A stretch of 12,977 nucleotides of DNA from Chloroflexia bacterium (GTDB lineage: Bacteria; Chloroflexota; Chloroflexia; QHBQ01; JADMIH01). Position numbers and translations under genes: made by a program. The stretch spans positions 1-12,977 of the forward strand of contig JAICKM010000111.1 in NCBI GenBank assembly GCA_025927935.1, given 5' to 3'. Numbering within the stretch: position 1 is the first letter of the stretch; each line of letters begins with the position of its first letter. Of this stretch, positions 1-6,796 are shown piece by piece. Under the pieces are notes generated by a model. The model was given only the letters and a program-made list of their open reading frames with translations, ran no database searches and was not told the origin of the DNA.

Positions 1-551
1 CCGGGCCGGATGCCCGCCTGCTCGCGGAAGCGGGTATCGATCTGGTCGGGCTTCGGCGCCGTGGCGTCGGCGGCGTTGTGCACCGGTTTGCGCCCGGCGG
101 AAAGCTGCAAGCGGGCCAGTTCCACGTGGGGCTGGTCGGGCAGGCGGTCGCGCTCGTAGATGGCGTAGGCTTCGAGCAGGCGGCTGGGCCGTTCCTTGCC
201 GTCTTCCACCGAGAGCGCCGGCTGGGTCGGGATCTCGCGGAACATCAACACCAGGAAGACGGTGCCCGCCTCCTGGGTGTTGATCTGGTAGCGGAAGGGT
301 TGGGCCACGATGATCAGCCGGCCCTCCGGGTCCAGCGCCACGCCGGGGCGGATCCACACCGAGCGGTCCGCCGGGTCGGCAGCGTCCACTTCCAGACCCG
401 CGACGATGCCCCAGCCGTGCAGCGCCAGCGCGTGGGCCGCTTCGGCCTGGCGATGGTAGTCGTGCGAGTCGCGCCAGGTCTCCGCGTCGATCATCAGCCC
501 CAGGAAGGGATCGACCCGCTTGAGTTGCACGCGGGGTACGGCGTCGTCCAT
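1..551 (-). CDS. eCIS-associated protein, 5' part only (runs off the window)
   Basis: This frame opens with an ATG at 551-549, 5 nt after the stop of the tail protein I-like gene, and stays open to the window edge, giving 183 residues with no stop. I translated it by hand. The visible part starts MDDAVPRVQLKRVDPFLGLM. It has a DYHRQ stretch (31-35), then HGWGIVAGLEV (45-55), and a beta-rich PGVALDPEGRLII segment (69-81). This G-x-V-x-G-L-x-V plus P-G-x-A-x-D-x-x-G-R pattern occurs in proteins attached to tail and eCIS clusters, but I cannot name the family securely. There is no signal peptide or membrane segment. An AG-rich stretch (AGGAAGAGGAG) inside the end of the preceding gene could be its ribosome site. 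The position after the baseplate genes suggests a structural or accessory baseplate or fibre-region protein. That role is inference; the reading frame itself is well supported by spacing and codon pattern. Confidence 0.75.
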   Translation of the reverse strand, partial: MDDAVPRVQLKRVDPFLGLMIDAETWRDSHDYHRQAEAAHALALHGWGIVAGLEVDAADPADRSVWIRPGVALDPEGRLIIVAQPFRYQINTQEAGTVFLVLMFREIPTQPALSVEDGKERPSRLLEAYAIYERDRLPDQPHVELARLQLSAGRKPVHNAADATAPKPDQIDTRFREQAGIRP

Positions 552-556
552 GCTGC

Positions 557-1240
557 CTATCTCCTCTTCCTCATGCTGAGGGCGCCCGCGGGCAGGTCGA
601 GCTTGACCACGCGCAGGACATAAGTGGTTTCCACGGGCTTATCGGCTTCGATAATCCCGCGCAGGGTGTCCATATCGAGTTCGTCGGGCCGGGGCACGGC
701 GACGACGACGGTGAAGGTCTGCGGGCGGTTCTCGCCGATGGACGTGTTGAGGCCCAGGCGGGCATCGGCGTCGAGACGGAAGCCGTTGGTGCGCTCCATG
801 ACCAGCGGCAGGCCGCCGGTGTAGATGCCGACGTGCTGCTTGATTCCGGCGCGGGTGCCGCGCATGCGGTAAAGCGCGGCGGCGGCGGCGATCAGGGCGC
901 GGCGGCGCGGCAGCGGCCACTCCTCCCCTTCATGCAGGTCGACCCACATCGCCAGCCAGTCGAGCAGTTCGACCGGGGCAGTCATCGGATCGAAATAATA
1001 GGGCAGGTTGTCCACCATGACCGAGATGGGGTCGAGCACATCCTCGAAAATCCGCAGGAAGCGCCCGGCGAACTCGTCGGCGGCGTAAATAGCCGGGAGC
1101 AGCCTCAGGTAGCTCGACGGCTCCGGCGTCTTGCCGTCCACGAAGCCCAGGGGCAGCGGGCCGTGGCCGTTGCTGCTGAGGGTCTGCGGCGCGTCGGGCA
1201 CGGTGGCGGCCAGGGCGCTCAGGTCTTGCGGTGGACTCAT
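557..1240 (-). CDS. phage tail protein I-like baseplate protein (TIGR02242 / P2 gpI type)
   Basis: A protein of 227 residues. A Pro/Ser-rich leader of about 40 residues precedes the family core: SSYLRLLPAIY (42-52), a helix with FLRIFEDVLDPI (61-72), WLAMWVDLHEGEEWPLPRRR (95-114) and YRMRGTRAGI (124-133). These are the hallmark stretches of the TIGR02242 / Tail_P2_I family, which in P2-like phages and eCIS joins the gpJ-type protein in the baseplate wedge. The C-terminal part from about residue 150 is beta-rich and less conserved. The ATG overlaps the stop of the upstream gpJ-like gene as ATGA, so the two are probably translationally coupled and made in related amounts. It is much smaller than Afp12, and I infer that it fills part of that role. 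Family assignment is strong from motifs; exact placement in the particle is by analogy. Confidence 0.9.
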   Translation of the reverse strand: MSPPQDLSALAATVPDAPQTLSSNGHGPLPLGFVDGKTPEPSSYLRLLPAIYAADEFAGRFLRIFEDVLDPISVMVDNLPYYFDPMTAPVELLDWLAMWVDLHEGEEWPLPRRRALIAAAAALYRMRGTRAGIKQHVGIYTGGLPLVMERTNGFRLDADARLGLNTSIGENRPQTFTVVVAVPRPDELDMDTLRGIIEADKPVETTYVLRVVKLDLPAGALSMRKRR

Positions 1241-3198
1241 TTGACGGTCACCACGTGATTATAGGAGGCCAGCAGGCCGTTGGCCGGGCAGGTGATCGTG
1301 CCTTCGACGGGAGTGCGCGTGTTGGTGATCATATCAACCACGTAGAGGCGCACGGTTTCAACATACTCCACGCCCTCGATGCCCTGCACCAGCGCCGTGA
1401 CTTCCGACTGGAACAGGTTGCGCTCCCAGGGCCAGCCCTCGCCGTCAGGGCCGCCGTTGGCCGGGTTGATCAGGCGATAGAGGGCGCGCTCGATCTCGCC
1501 GCGCAGGGCATCGCGCAGCGCGCGCTTGCGGGCGCCGGCGGTCACTTCCACGGAGACGAAGCGGTATTCGGGCGGATCGATCTGCAACATGGACGTGATC
1601 AGGCGGCGCTCGTTGAGATAGGTCATGACTTCGCCGCGGGCGCGGTCGCTCAGCGCCAGTTCGGGCGGCGGGATGGCCGAGTCGGTATGGGCGCTGGCCG
1701 GCACCAGCAGCACGCGGATGATCGCCCGGCCCGCGGCCACCTCGGTCGGGCTGGGCGCCAGGCAGCGAGCGCGCAGCACTTCGGGCGTGGCCCGTTTGGC
1801 GAGGTACTCGTAGTCCTCGCAGGTCACGGCGCGCGAGCGGGAGCGCAGCAGTTGCGGCCCGCGCAGCATCGCCATGTCGATGGTTTCGGCATCCTCGCCG
1901 CCGATGGCCGGGCGGGCGTTGGCGACCGTGGCGATATAGGGGATGGACGACTTGAGCACGGTGATGGTGCCCTTGCCGACGTTGCCGCGGGTGCCGCCGC
2001 CGGTGCGGTAGCCGGTGAAGCGCAGCAGCCGGCCTTCGACCGGGTGCGCGCCGTACTGGATCTCGCGGCCTCCGGAGTCGCGGATGAGCGGGCCGAAGCG
2101 GATCACGCCGGTCTGGCTGTCGAGCATGTAGTGCGGGTCGCCGGGGCGCGAGGCGCCGAAATCCTCGACCTCCTGCCAGGGCAGGAAATTGCCGTCTTCC
2201 TGCTCGACTTCCAGAAACTCGCCCTCGCTACGGGCCAGCACCGGCGGGTGGCTCAACTGCCACTCCTGGCCGGGCAGGCCGGTGGCCCGGCCCAGCACTT
2301 CCTGGCCGATGAACTCGACCTGGCTGGCGGGCACGATGCCGCCCAGCGAGACAGTCTCCAGGGCGCGGATGCGCGGCGCCGCCGAGTAGGCGGGCTGGTT
2401 GGGGCGGGGCGCTGTGGCCCGGCAGCGAATCCAGAAGGCCACATGGCCGTCGATATCGCGGGGGCGGGCGCCGAAGGGCACATGGACCACCACCTCGCCG
2501 GGCCGGTTCAGGCCGCCGGTGGTGTCGCTTTCCAGGTAGAGCGCGCCCCATTCTTGCGCGGGGCCGTCCCAATACTCCCAGGCCAGCGGCGGGTCCTTCG
2601 GATTGACGCCGATGCCCTCGATCTGGCTGTCCACGTCCAGGCGCAGGATATGGCCGCGCAGATCTTCGTAGTAGCCAAAGTACATGGCGTCGTTGGGTTG
2701 CGGCGGGTCCTGGAAGATGCCCATGTTGAGCGCGGGCGTGCGCAGCACCGGCATGTAGTCCTGGTAGGTGTAGCCGTCGCGGTTGACGCGCAGGCCGGAG
2801 AGGGTGGGCACGTAGATGGTCAGGTCGTAGTCGCTGGAGAAGGTGATCGCCTCCTGCGACTCGGTGCGCACGGTCGCCACCTGGCTGCCCGCCGGGATGG
2901 TGACGGCTTCGGGCTGCGGCCCGGTCAGGTAGAAGGTGATGTCGGCGCGGGCGGGCCGCGGTGGCTCCAGCTTCACGCCCAGCATCTCCAGCCACTTGAT
3001 GTAGTTACGCTGGGGCACCCGGTTAATGCGGTAGAGCAGGATGTCCGTCATGTAGGCGAACAACTCGATCAGCGTCACGCCGGGATCGGAGACGTTGTGA
3101 TCGGTCCACTCCGGGCAATAGCGCGGGATGAGCCGCTTGGCGTCGTTGACCAAATCCTGGAAACTGCGGTCGTCCAGCTTGGGGACAGGTAATACCAT
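1237..3198 (-). CDS. putative baseplate assembly protein, gpJ-like (Afp11-like)
   Basis: A protein of 653 residues, typical for the TIGR02243 / baseplate J-like group. The N-terminus reads MVLPVPKLDDRSFQDLVNDA, followed by the diagnostic DHNVSDPGVTLIELFAYMTD (33-52) and a RINRVPQRNYIKWLEMLGV stretch. The middle carries beta-rich domains (about 85-390), and the gpJ-type core with YEYLAKRATPEVLRARCLAP follows at about 452-471. The C-terminal region contains the ALYRLINPANGG wedge segment. In contractile particles this protein is the main baseplate wedge component, equivalent to T4 gp6, P2 gpJ or Afp11. It begins 6 nt after the gp25-like gene stops and ends in a 4-nt overlap with the gpI-like gene, matching the usual gp25-gpJ-gpI order. 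No frameshift or missing segment is apparent. The mirrored plus-strand open frame over the same region is a GC artefact. Confidence 0.93.
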   Translation of the reverse strand: MVLPVPKLDDRSFQDLVNDAKRLIPRYCPEWTDHNVSDPGVTLIELFAYMTDILLYRINRVPQRNYIKWLEMLGVKLEPPRPARADITFYLTGPQPEAVTIPAGSQVATVRTESQEAITFSSDYDLTIYVPTLSGLRVNRDGYTYQDYMPVLRTPALNMGIFQDPPQPNDAMYFGYYEDLRGHILRLDVDSQIEGIGVNPKDPPLAWEYWDGPAQEWGALYLESDTTGGLNRPGEVVVHVPFGARPRDIDGHVAFWIRCRATAPRPNQPAYSAAPRIRALETVSLGGIVPASQVEFIGQEVLGRATGLPGQEWQLSHPPVLARSEGEFLEVEQEDGNFLPWQEVEDFGASRPGDPHYMLDSQTGVIRFGPLIRDSGGREIQYGAHPVEGRLLRFTGYRTGGGTRGNVGKGTITVLKSSIPYIATVANARPAIGGEDAETIDMAMLRGPQLLRSRSRAVTCEDYEYLAKRATPEVLRARCLAPSPTEVAAGRAIIRVLLVPASAHTDSAIPPPELALSDRARGEVMTYLNERRLITSMLQIDPPEYRFVSVEVTAGARKRALRDALRGEIERALYRLINPANGGPDGEGWPWERNLFQSEVTALVQGIEGVEYVETVRLYVVDMITNTRTPVEGTITCPANGLLASYNHVVTVK

Positions 3199-3204
3199 GC
3201 TTTG

Positions 3205-3603
3205 TTACTCCGACCGGATAAGGTAGAAAGGATAGACCAGGTTGCGCTCGTCGTTGGTGGCGCGCACGCGATAGTGGATGGTGATGATCAGCAGGTTGCG
3301 CTCGTCGTCGTCGGTGTCCACGTTGACTTCGAGGACCTCGACGCGCGGCTCCCACCACCCAATGGCCTCTTCGACATAGCTTTCGACCAGCCCGGCGGTC
3401 GTGGCGTTGTTGGGCGCGAACACCAGCTCATGGATGCCGCAGCCGAACTGCGGGCGCATGTGCCGCTCGCCCTTGGCCGTGCTGAGAATAATGCGGATCG
3501 CTTCGTCGATGTCGCGCTCGTGGCGTTGCAGGGCGATCCCGCCGCTGGGACTGATGCGGAACGGGAAGGCCCAGCCACTACCGAGAAAATCGCCGTCGCT
3601 CAT
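3205..3603 (-). CDS. gpW/gp25-like baseplate wedge protein (Afp9-like)
   Basis: A protein of 132 residues, the normal size for the gp25 family. The N-terminal GSGWAFPFRISPSGGIALQ is followed by a helix with DIDEAIRIILSTAKGERHMR (31-50), where the GER-hMRP segment is the family signature. Next comes FGCGIHELVFAPNN (53-66), a helix, then WEPRVEVLEVNV and a beta hairpin ending in YPFYLIRSE. In T4, Afp and PVC this protein sits at the sheath-baseplate junction, where it nucleates sheath assembly. AGAGGGAG lies upstream of the ATG at a usable distance. The gene is preceded by a repeat-containing gap of about 150 nt, the largest non-coding stretch in the window, and is followed after 6 nt by the gpJ-like gene. 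Afp places gp25 before PAAR; here PAAR is transcribed first. Confidence 0.93.
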   Translation of the reverse strand: MSDGDFLGSGWAFPFRISPSGGIALQRHERDIDEAIRIILSTAKGERHMRPQFGCGIHELVFAPNNATTAGLVESYVEEAIGWWEPRVEVLEVNVDTDDDERNLLIITIHYRVRATNDERNLVYPFYLIRSE

Positions 3604-3621
3604 CGCTGCTCCCTCTAGTTG

Positions 3622-3757
3622 CCCATTACACTGCCGGGCGGCGGGCCGGTTTCAAACCGGCCCCTACACTGCACAATCGCGGTGGCCGGCCACCAATTGT
3701 TCACTACACTGCTGGTGACGGGCCAGTTTGCAACCGGCTCTTACACCGCATAATCAC
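3622..3757 (-). repeat. two direct copies of a ~59-nt palindrome-bearing intergenic repeat
   Basis: Two related units fill the gap between the PAAR and gp25 genes. Unit A spans 3622-3680 and unit B about 3700-3757. On the plus strand both follow the order cactgc, an inverted repeat, then tacac-gca and taatca/caatcg. Unit A holds a perfect palindrome arm pair GGGCCGGTTT and AAACCGGCCC around one C (3643-3663). Unit B holds a decayed version with several substitutions. Between them is another palindrome, GGTGGCCGGCCACC, at 3681-3694. Unit B runs over the stop codon of the PAAR gene (3754-3756). The units could form RNA hairpins between two cistrons. They look like a dispersed palindromic repeat rather than a terminator, because no U-tract follows. 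Confidence 0.75.
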
Positions 3758-4149
3758 GGGCCGATCAGGACGGTGCTCATGCCGACGATGGCGCTGGTGG
3801 GCGCGGGCACCGGGTCGTTGCAAGTCAGGACCTGATCGCCGACGCGCGCCGCCGGCTTGTTGTTGATCAGCACGGTGGGACTCCCGATCATGACCGTGCC
3901 CTGGTTGGTGGGCGGGATCGAGAAGGAACCGCCCTGCGGGATATGCGGCGGGCTGTTCACGGCGATGGAACCGAGCGTGGCCGCCGGTTTGCCCTCGATC
4001 AGCACGTTTGGGCTTAAGTTGCCCGTCAGCGTGCCGTTGAAGGGATGCGGCAGCGGCGTCGGCACGGGACCGCCCGGACTGGGCACCAGGATGATGTGGA
4101 TATCCATGCCCACGACCTTGTCGCCCATTTTCGCCGCCGGTTGTGGCAT
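3754..4149 (-). CDS. PAAR-like spike tip protein (Afp10-like)
   Basis: A protein of 131 residues with PAAR-type repeats: PAAKMGDKVVGMDIHIILVP (4-23), NVLIEGKPAATLGS (48-61), TVLINNKPAARVGD (92-105) and the closing IVGMSTVLIGP. The (V)LI-x-x-K-P-A-A-x-x-G-(D/S) units are the classic PAAR fold elements. Candidate zinc ligands at the tip are H18, H35, H69 and C110. PAAR proteins form a pointed cone on the beta-helical spike and pierce the target envelope. AGGAG upstream supports this ATG. The gene follows the spike gene, its expected partner, after a 99-nt gap that contains a hairpin. Short length and the absence of an extension suggest a plain tip with no fused toxin domain. Confidence 0.9.
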   Translation of the reverse strand: MPQPAAKMGDKVVGMDIHIILVPSPGGPVPTPLPHPFNGTLTGNLSPNVLIEGKPAATLGSIAVNSPPHIPQGGSFSIPPTNQGTVMIGSPTVLINNKPAARVGDQVLTCNDPVPAPTSAIVGMSTVLIGP

Positions 4150-4168
4150 CGCCGGTTCTCCTCTCCAC

Positions 4169-4198
4169 GGCTAGCGGGTATGCAACCACCCTCTAGCC
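4169..4198 (-). other. hairpin between spike and PAAR genes
   Basis: The 99-nt gap 4150-4248 between the spike and PAAR genes contains an inverted repeat: GGCTAG-A-GGGT, an 8-nt loop, then ACCC-G-CTAGCC as read on the transcribed strand. That gives 6 plus 4 base pairs flanking a single A/G mismatch. It ends about 20 nt before the PAAR ATG, upstream of the AGGAG ribosome site. No U-tract follows, so it is more likely an mRNA processing or stability element than a terminator. The rest of the gap holds only short GC-rich palindromic pieces such as CCGCGCGG, and no ORF. Confidence 0.55.
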
Positions 4199-4248
4199 GG
4201 TAAATCAGCCCTGCGGCGCGCGAAGTTACGTGCCGCGCGGCCCCATGC

Positions 4249-6099
4249 TTAGTTCAGCTTGACCAGACCACCTTTGATGTTCACGACAGCGCTGCCGTTC
4301 ACGTCGATCATCGGGCCGCCGATGGAGACCTTGACCGTGGAATTGACATCCACCCCTTGCGTGCCGTTGATCGTCACCTTGGCCGGGTTGCTGGCGATAT
4401 CGACGCCCTGCTTGCCGTTGATCGTCACCTTGCCCGGATCGCCCTCGATGTCCACCCCTTGCTGGCCCTTGATCGTTACCTTGCCCAGCGTCGAAGTGAT
4501 CTGGATGTCCTGGTCGGCGACGATCTCGATCTTGTTGAGCTTGGTGTTGATCTGGATCTTGTTCTTCAGCGTCTTGTCGATCAGCGTGATGCCGCCGGGA
4601 TCGGGCGTGTCGTCGAAGATCATCTCATGGCCGACGCGGGTGCGGATCACCCGGCGGATGGTCTGGCCGCCGGTGACAAGCTGGCCGGTGGGCTTGGGCA
4701 GCGCGTCGGCCCCGTTCCAGACGGCGCCCAGCACATAGCCGTTGTTCGGATCACCGTTCTGGAAGGCGACGACCACTTCGTCGTTGGCCTCGGGAAAGAA
4801 GGCAATGCCGCGCACCCCGCCGGTCATCGGGGTCGCCATGCGGCACCAGTAGCTCTCCACGTTGTCGCCCAGCGCGGGGAACTTGACCTTGACCCGGCCC
4901 ATATTCTCCGGGTCCTTGTTGTTGGTCACGATGCCGACCATCAGGCCGCGCTCGGTGGGCTTGTCGCCGTTCACGCCGGGACCGTGGCCGTTGCCGTTGC
5001 TCAGCAGGTCGGTGATGGACATGGTGCCGTCGCCGCCGCTGATCCAGAACTGGATCACGTAGCCCGCCTTGGCGCTGTAGCGATGCAGCGCCCGCGTGAC
5101 CAGGTATTTACCGCCGAAGCGGTCGCCCACGCCGGTGATGTTGACGAAGGTGCCCGCCTGCAAGGCGGGCCGGCCCGCGCAGGACCCCTCGGCCTGCACA
5201 AACCCGGCGGAGAGATGATCCAGCCGGGCCTTGGCGAGTTTATCGGCCTCGGACTGGGTGAACACGGGCAGGTCCACCACCATGCTCGTGCCCTGCCGGC
5301 CATGAGCGGCCTGCGCGGCCTGGCCCCCGGTGCGGGCCTCGCCGATGTGATGCGTGTTGGTGGCAGCACTGGCCTGACCCACAATAGCCTGCTTCGTCTT
5401 TGGGTTCCAGCCGCGCACCGTCACTTTGGACACTTGATCGATGGTGCTGAGCCGGGCGCGGAACTGCGCCAGGTCGATGCCCCATTCGAGCTTTGTTTCA
5501 GGCGGCGCGGGTGGCGGCGGCTCGAAGTGCAGCTTGCGGTCCTCGACAAAAAGCCGGTAGCCGATGCGCCTGGCCCGCTCCATCAGGAACTCCCAGTCGG
5601 TCTGGTTGGCCTGCATGAGATACGGATAGACGACCGAAGTCGCCGTCACCTGCGCGCTCAAGCCGGATGCGCCCGCCAGTTGGCGGGCCAGGTCGGCGTC
5701 AGTCACTTGCTGATAGGTCTTGGTTTCGCGGACCCGGTGCATCTTATGCGAGCGATCATAGCCCCGCACGACCAGCGTGGCGCGATCCATGGCGTTCAGA
5801 TCCGGTTCGATCCCCGTGATCTCGCCGACCATCAGCACGACCGCCGGACTCGGAGCCTGGTTGGGCTGCTCCGGAGGCGTGCTCGCGGTGATCTTCACCT
5901 CGCTACCGAGCTTGAAGACGTTGTTTTTCAACATCTCCAGTTCGGGGTCCTTCAGGTGGAGGACGAACATATCGGGCAGGTACAGCGAGTCGTCCACCTC
6001 CACGCTGATGAGGTTGTCCGAATATTCGGGCTTGATGGCGCCGATTTCGCGCCCATCCACCATAATATAGAACTGGGCGATGTGTAGCGTAGCAGGCAT
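4249..6099 (-). CDS. VgrG/gp5-gp27-like central spike protein (Afp8-like)
   Basis: A protein of 616 residues with three regions. Residues 1 to about 360 form the gp27/gpD-like hub domain (e.g. SVEVDDSLYLPDMFVLHLKD at 32-51, NQTDWEFLMERARRIGYRLF at 165-184). Residues about 384-465 form the gp5 OB-fold, with RGLMVGIVTNNKDPENMGRV (384-403) followed by VKVKFP, FPEANDEVVVAFQNGDPN and YVLGAVWNG. From about 490 to the end is a beta-helix of short repeats, including three 17-residue units with KVTI-x-G-x-QGVD. This is the trimeric needle below the tube that carries the PAAR tip. It starts 5 nt after the LysM gene and lacks a strong ribosome site, suggesting translational coupling. No C-terminal effector domain is fused. 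Confidence 0.94.
   Translation of the reverse strand: MPATLHIAQFYIMVDGREIGAIKPEYSDNLISVEVDDSLYLPDMFVLHLKDPELEMLKNNVFKLGSEVKITASTPPEQPNQAPSPAVVLMVGEITGIEPDLNAMDRATLVVRGYDRSHKMHRVRETKTYQQVTDADLARQLAGASGLSAQVTATSVVYPYLMQANQTDWEFLMERARRIGYRLFVEDRKLHFEPPPPAPPETKLEWGIDLAQFRARLSTIDQVSKVTVRGWNPKTKQAIVGQASAATNTHHIGEARTGGQAAQAAHGRQGTSMVVDLPVFTQSEADKLAKARLDHLSAGFVQAEGSCAGRPALQAGTFVNITGVGDRFGGKYLVTRALHRYSAKAGYVIQFWISGGDGTMSITDLLSNGNGHGPGVNGDKPTERGLMVGIVTNNKDPENMGRVKVKFPALGDNVESYWCRMATPMTGGVRGIAFFPEANDEVVVAFQNGDPNNGYVLGAVWNGADALPKPTGQLVTGGQTIRRVIRTRVGHEMIFDDTPDPGGITLIDKTLKNKIQINTKLNKIEIVADQDIQITSTLGKVTIKGQQGVDIEGDPGKVTINGKQGVDIASNPAKVTINGTQGVDVNSTVKVSIGGPMIDVNGSAVVNIKGGLVKLN
4333..4485 (-). repeat. three 51-bp repeats coding the spike beta-helix
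   Basis: The end of the spike gene contains three in-frame 51-bp units (17 residues each, about residues 539-589). Each follows the pattern G/A-K-V-T-I-x-G-x-Q-G-V-D-(I/V), then a variable turn. Each would be one or more coils of the triple-stranded beta-helix needle. The units are similar at DNA level, with a recurring gatcgt(c/t)accttg core on the plus strand, so unit number could change by recombination and alter needle length. Confidence 0.8.
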
Positions 6100-6104
6100 G
6101 GCGG

Positions 6105-6773
6105 TTAACTCTGCATCGGGACGATCAAGAGCCGCTGGCCGGGTTGCAGGCGGCTGGGATCGTCCAGGTCATTGCCGGCGGCCAGGTGGCGCCAGGCGGT
6201 GCTGGTGCCGTAGGCGGTAAAGGCGATCCAATCGATGGTCTCGCCCTCCTTGACCACATGCACGGCATAGCCCTCGCGGGCGCCGGAAGTCGGGTTCTGG
6301 CCCGGATACTGGCCCTGCTCCTCGGCCTGCATGAACGAGATCGTCACCGTCGAGCGGACCGGCGTGCCGTCCGGGTCGAACAGCGTGAACTTCTGCTGCA
6401 ACGACGTGATGACCGCCTTGAAGGTCCAGGTGCGGCCCCAGCGGAACTCGACATGGGGCGGCTCGCTCTTTTTGGTCTGCGGGTCCTTCTTCTGGTCGGC
6501 CACCTTCATCATCTTCCAGAGGCCGTCAGTGCGTTTGCGCACGTCGCGGTTGCCGCGCTCCTCATAGGTGTCGAACAGCAACTCCATCTGTAAGGTCATC
6601 GGCTGGCCGCCGGTATACTTGGGCGGCTGCATCGTCTTGCCGATGGCCCGGTTGGGGGTCCAGGTGTTCTGCTTGGCGAAGGTATACTCCTTGGGCCGGA
6701 AGAGGCAGCGCACTTCCTCGTTCGTAAGCAGGTTCTTGATGACAGCTTCCTGGAGGCCGTTATTGGCAGGCAT
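6105..6773 (-). CDS. LysM domain baseplate hub protein (Afp7-like, CIS tube-like)
   Basis: A protein of 222 residues. The N-terminal part (about 10-155) is a tube-like domain with LFRPKEYTFAKQNTW (24-38), MTLQMELLFDTYEERG (59-74), a WGRTWTFKAVITSL strand (112-125) and PVRSTVTISFMQA. The C-terminal LysM domain (about 170-219) reads YAVHVVKEGETIDWIAFTAY, then WRHLAAGNDLDDPSRLQPGQ and RLLIVP. In Afp/PVC particles this protein is an adaptor between tube and spike, like T4 gp53/gp54-region hub proteins. A perfect AAGGAGG lies 8 nt before the ATG, which fixes the start and suggests independent, strong initiation after the long upstream gene. It is followed after 5 nt by the spike gene, its structural partner. 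Confidence 0.92.
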   Translation of the reverse strand: MPANNGLQEAVIKNLLTNEEVRCLFRPKEYTFAKQNTWTPNRAIGKTMQPPKYTGGQPMTLQMELLFDTYEERGNRDVRKRTDGLWKMMKVADQKKDPQTKKSEPPHVEFRWGRTWTFKAVITSLQQKFTLFDPDGTPVRSTVTISFMQAEEQGQYPGQNPTSGAREGYAVHVVKEGETIDWIAFTAYGTSTAWRHLAAGNDLDDPSRLQPGQRLLIVPMQS

Positions 6774-6781
6774 CAGCAGTC

Positions 6782-6788
6782 CCTCCTT
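6782..6788 (-). promoter_or_regulatory. strong Shine-Dalgarno of the LysM gene
   Basis: AAGGAGG on the minus strand, 8 nt before the ATG at 6773. It is one of the few consensus-perfect ribosome sites in the window. It lies in the 23-nt gap after the 1444-residue ORF and would restart translation on the hub genes. Confidence 0.8.
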
Positions 6789-6796
6789 GTGCCGGG

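Noticed and set aside
1231..3192. 653-codon open frame on the plus strand opposite the gpJ-like gene
   Set aside because: It mirrors the minus-strand gene, which has clear gpJ family motifs. The plus-strand product is a His/Gly/Ala/Val-rich shadow typical of GC-rich DNA.
3622..3757. CRISPR array
   Set aside because: Only two imperfect units, each with an internal palindrome spanning most of its length; there is no series of identical repeats with unrelated spacers and no cas gene.
4357..6087. 576-codon plus-strand open frame opposite the spike gene
   Set aside because: Same GC-driven shadow effect. The minus frame has the hub, OB-fold and beta-helix regions.
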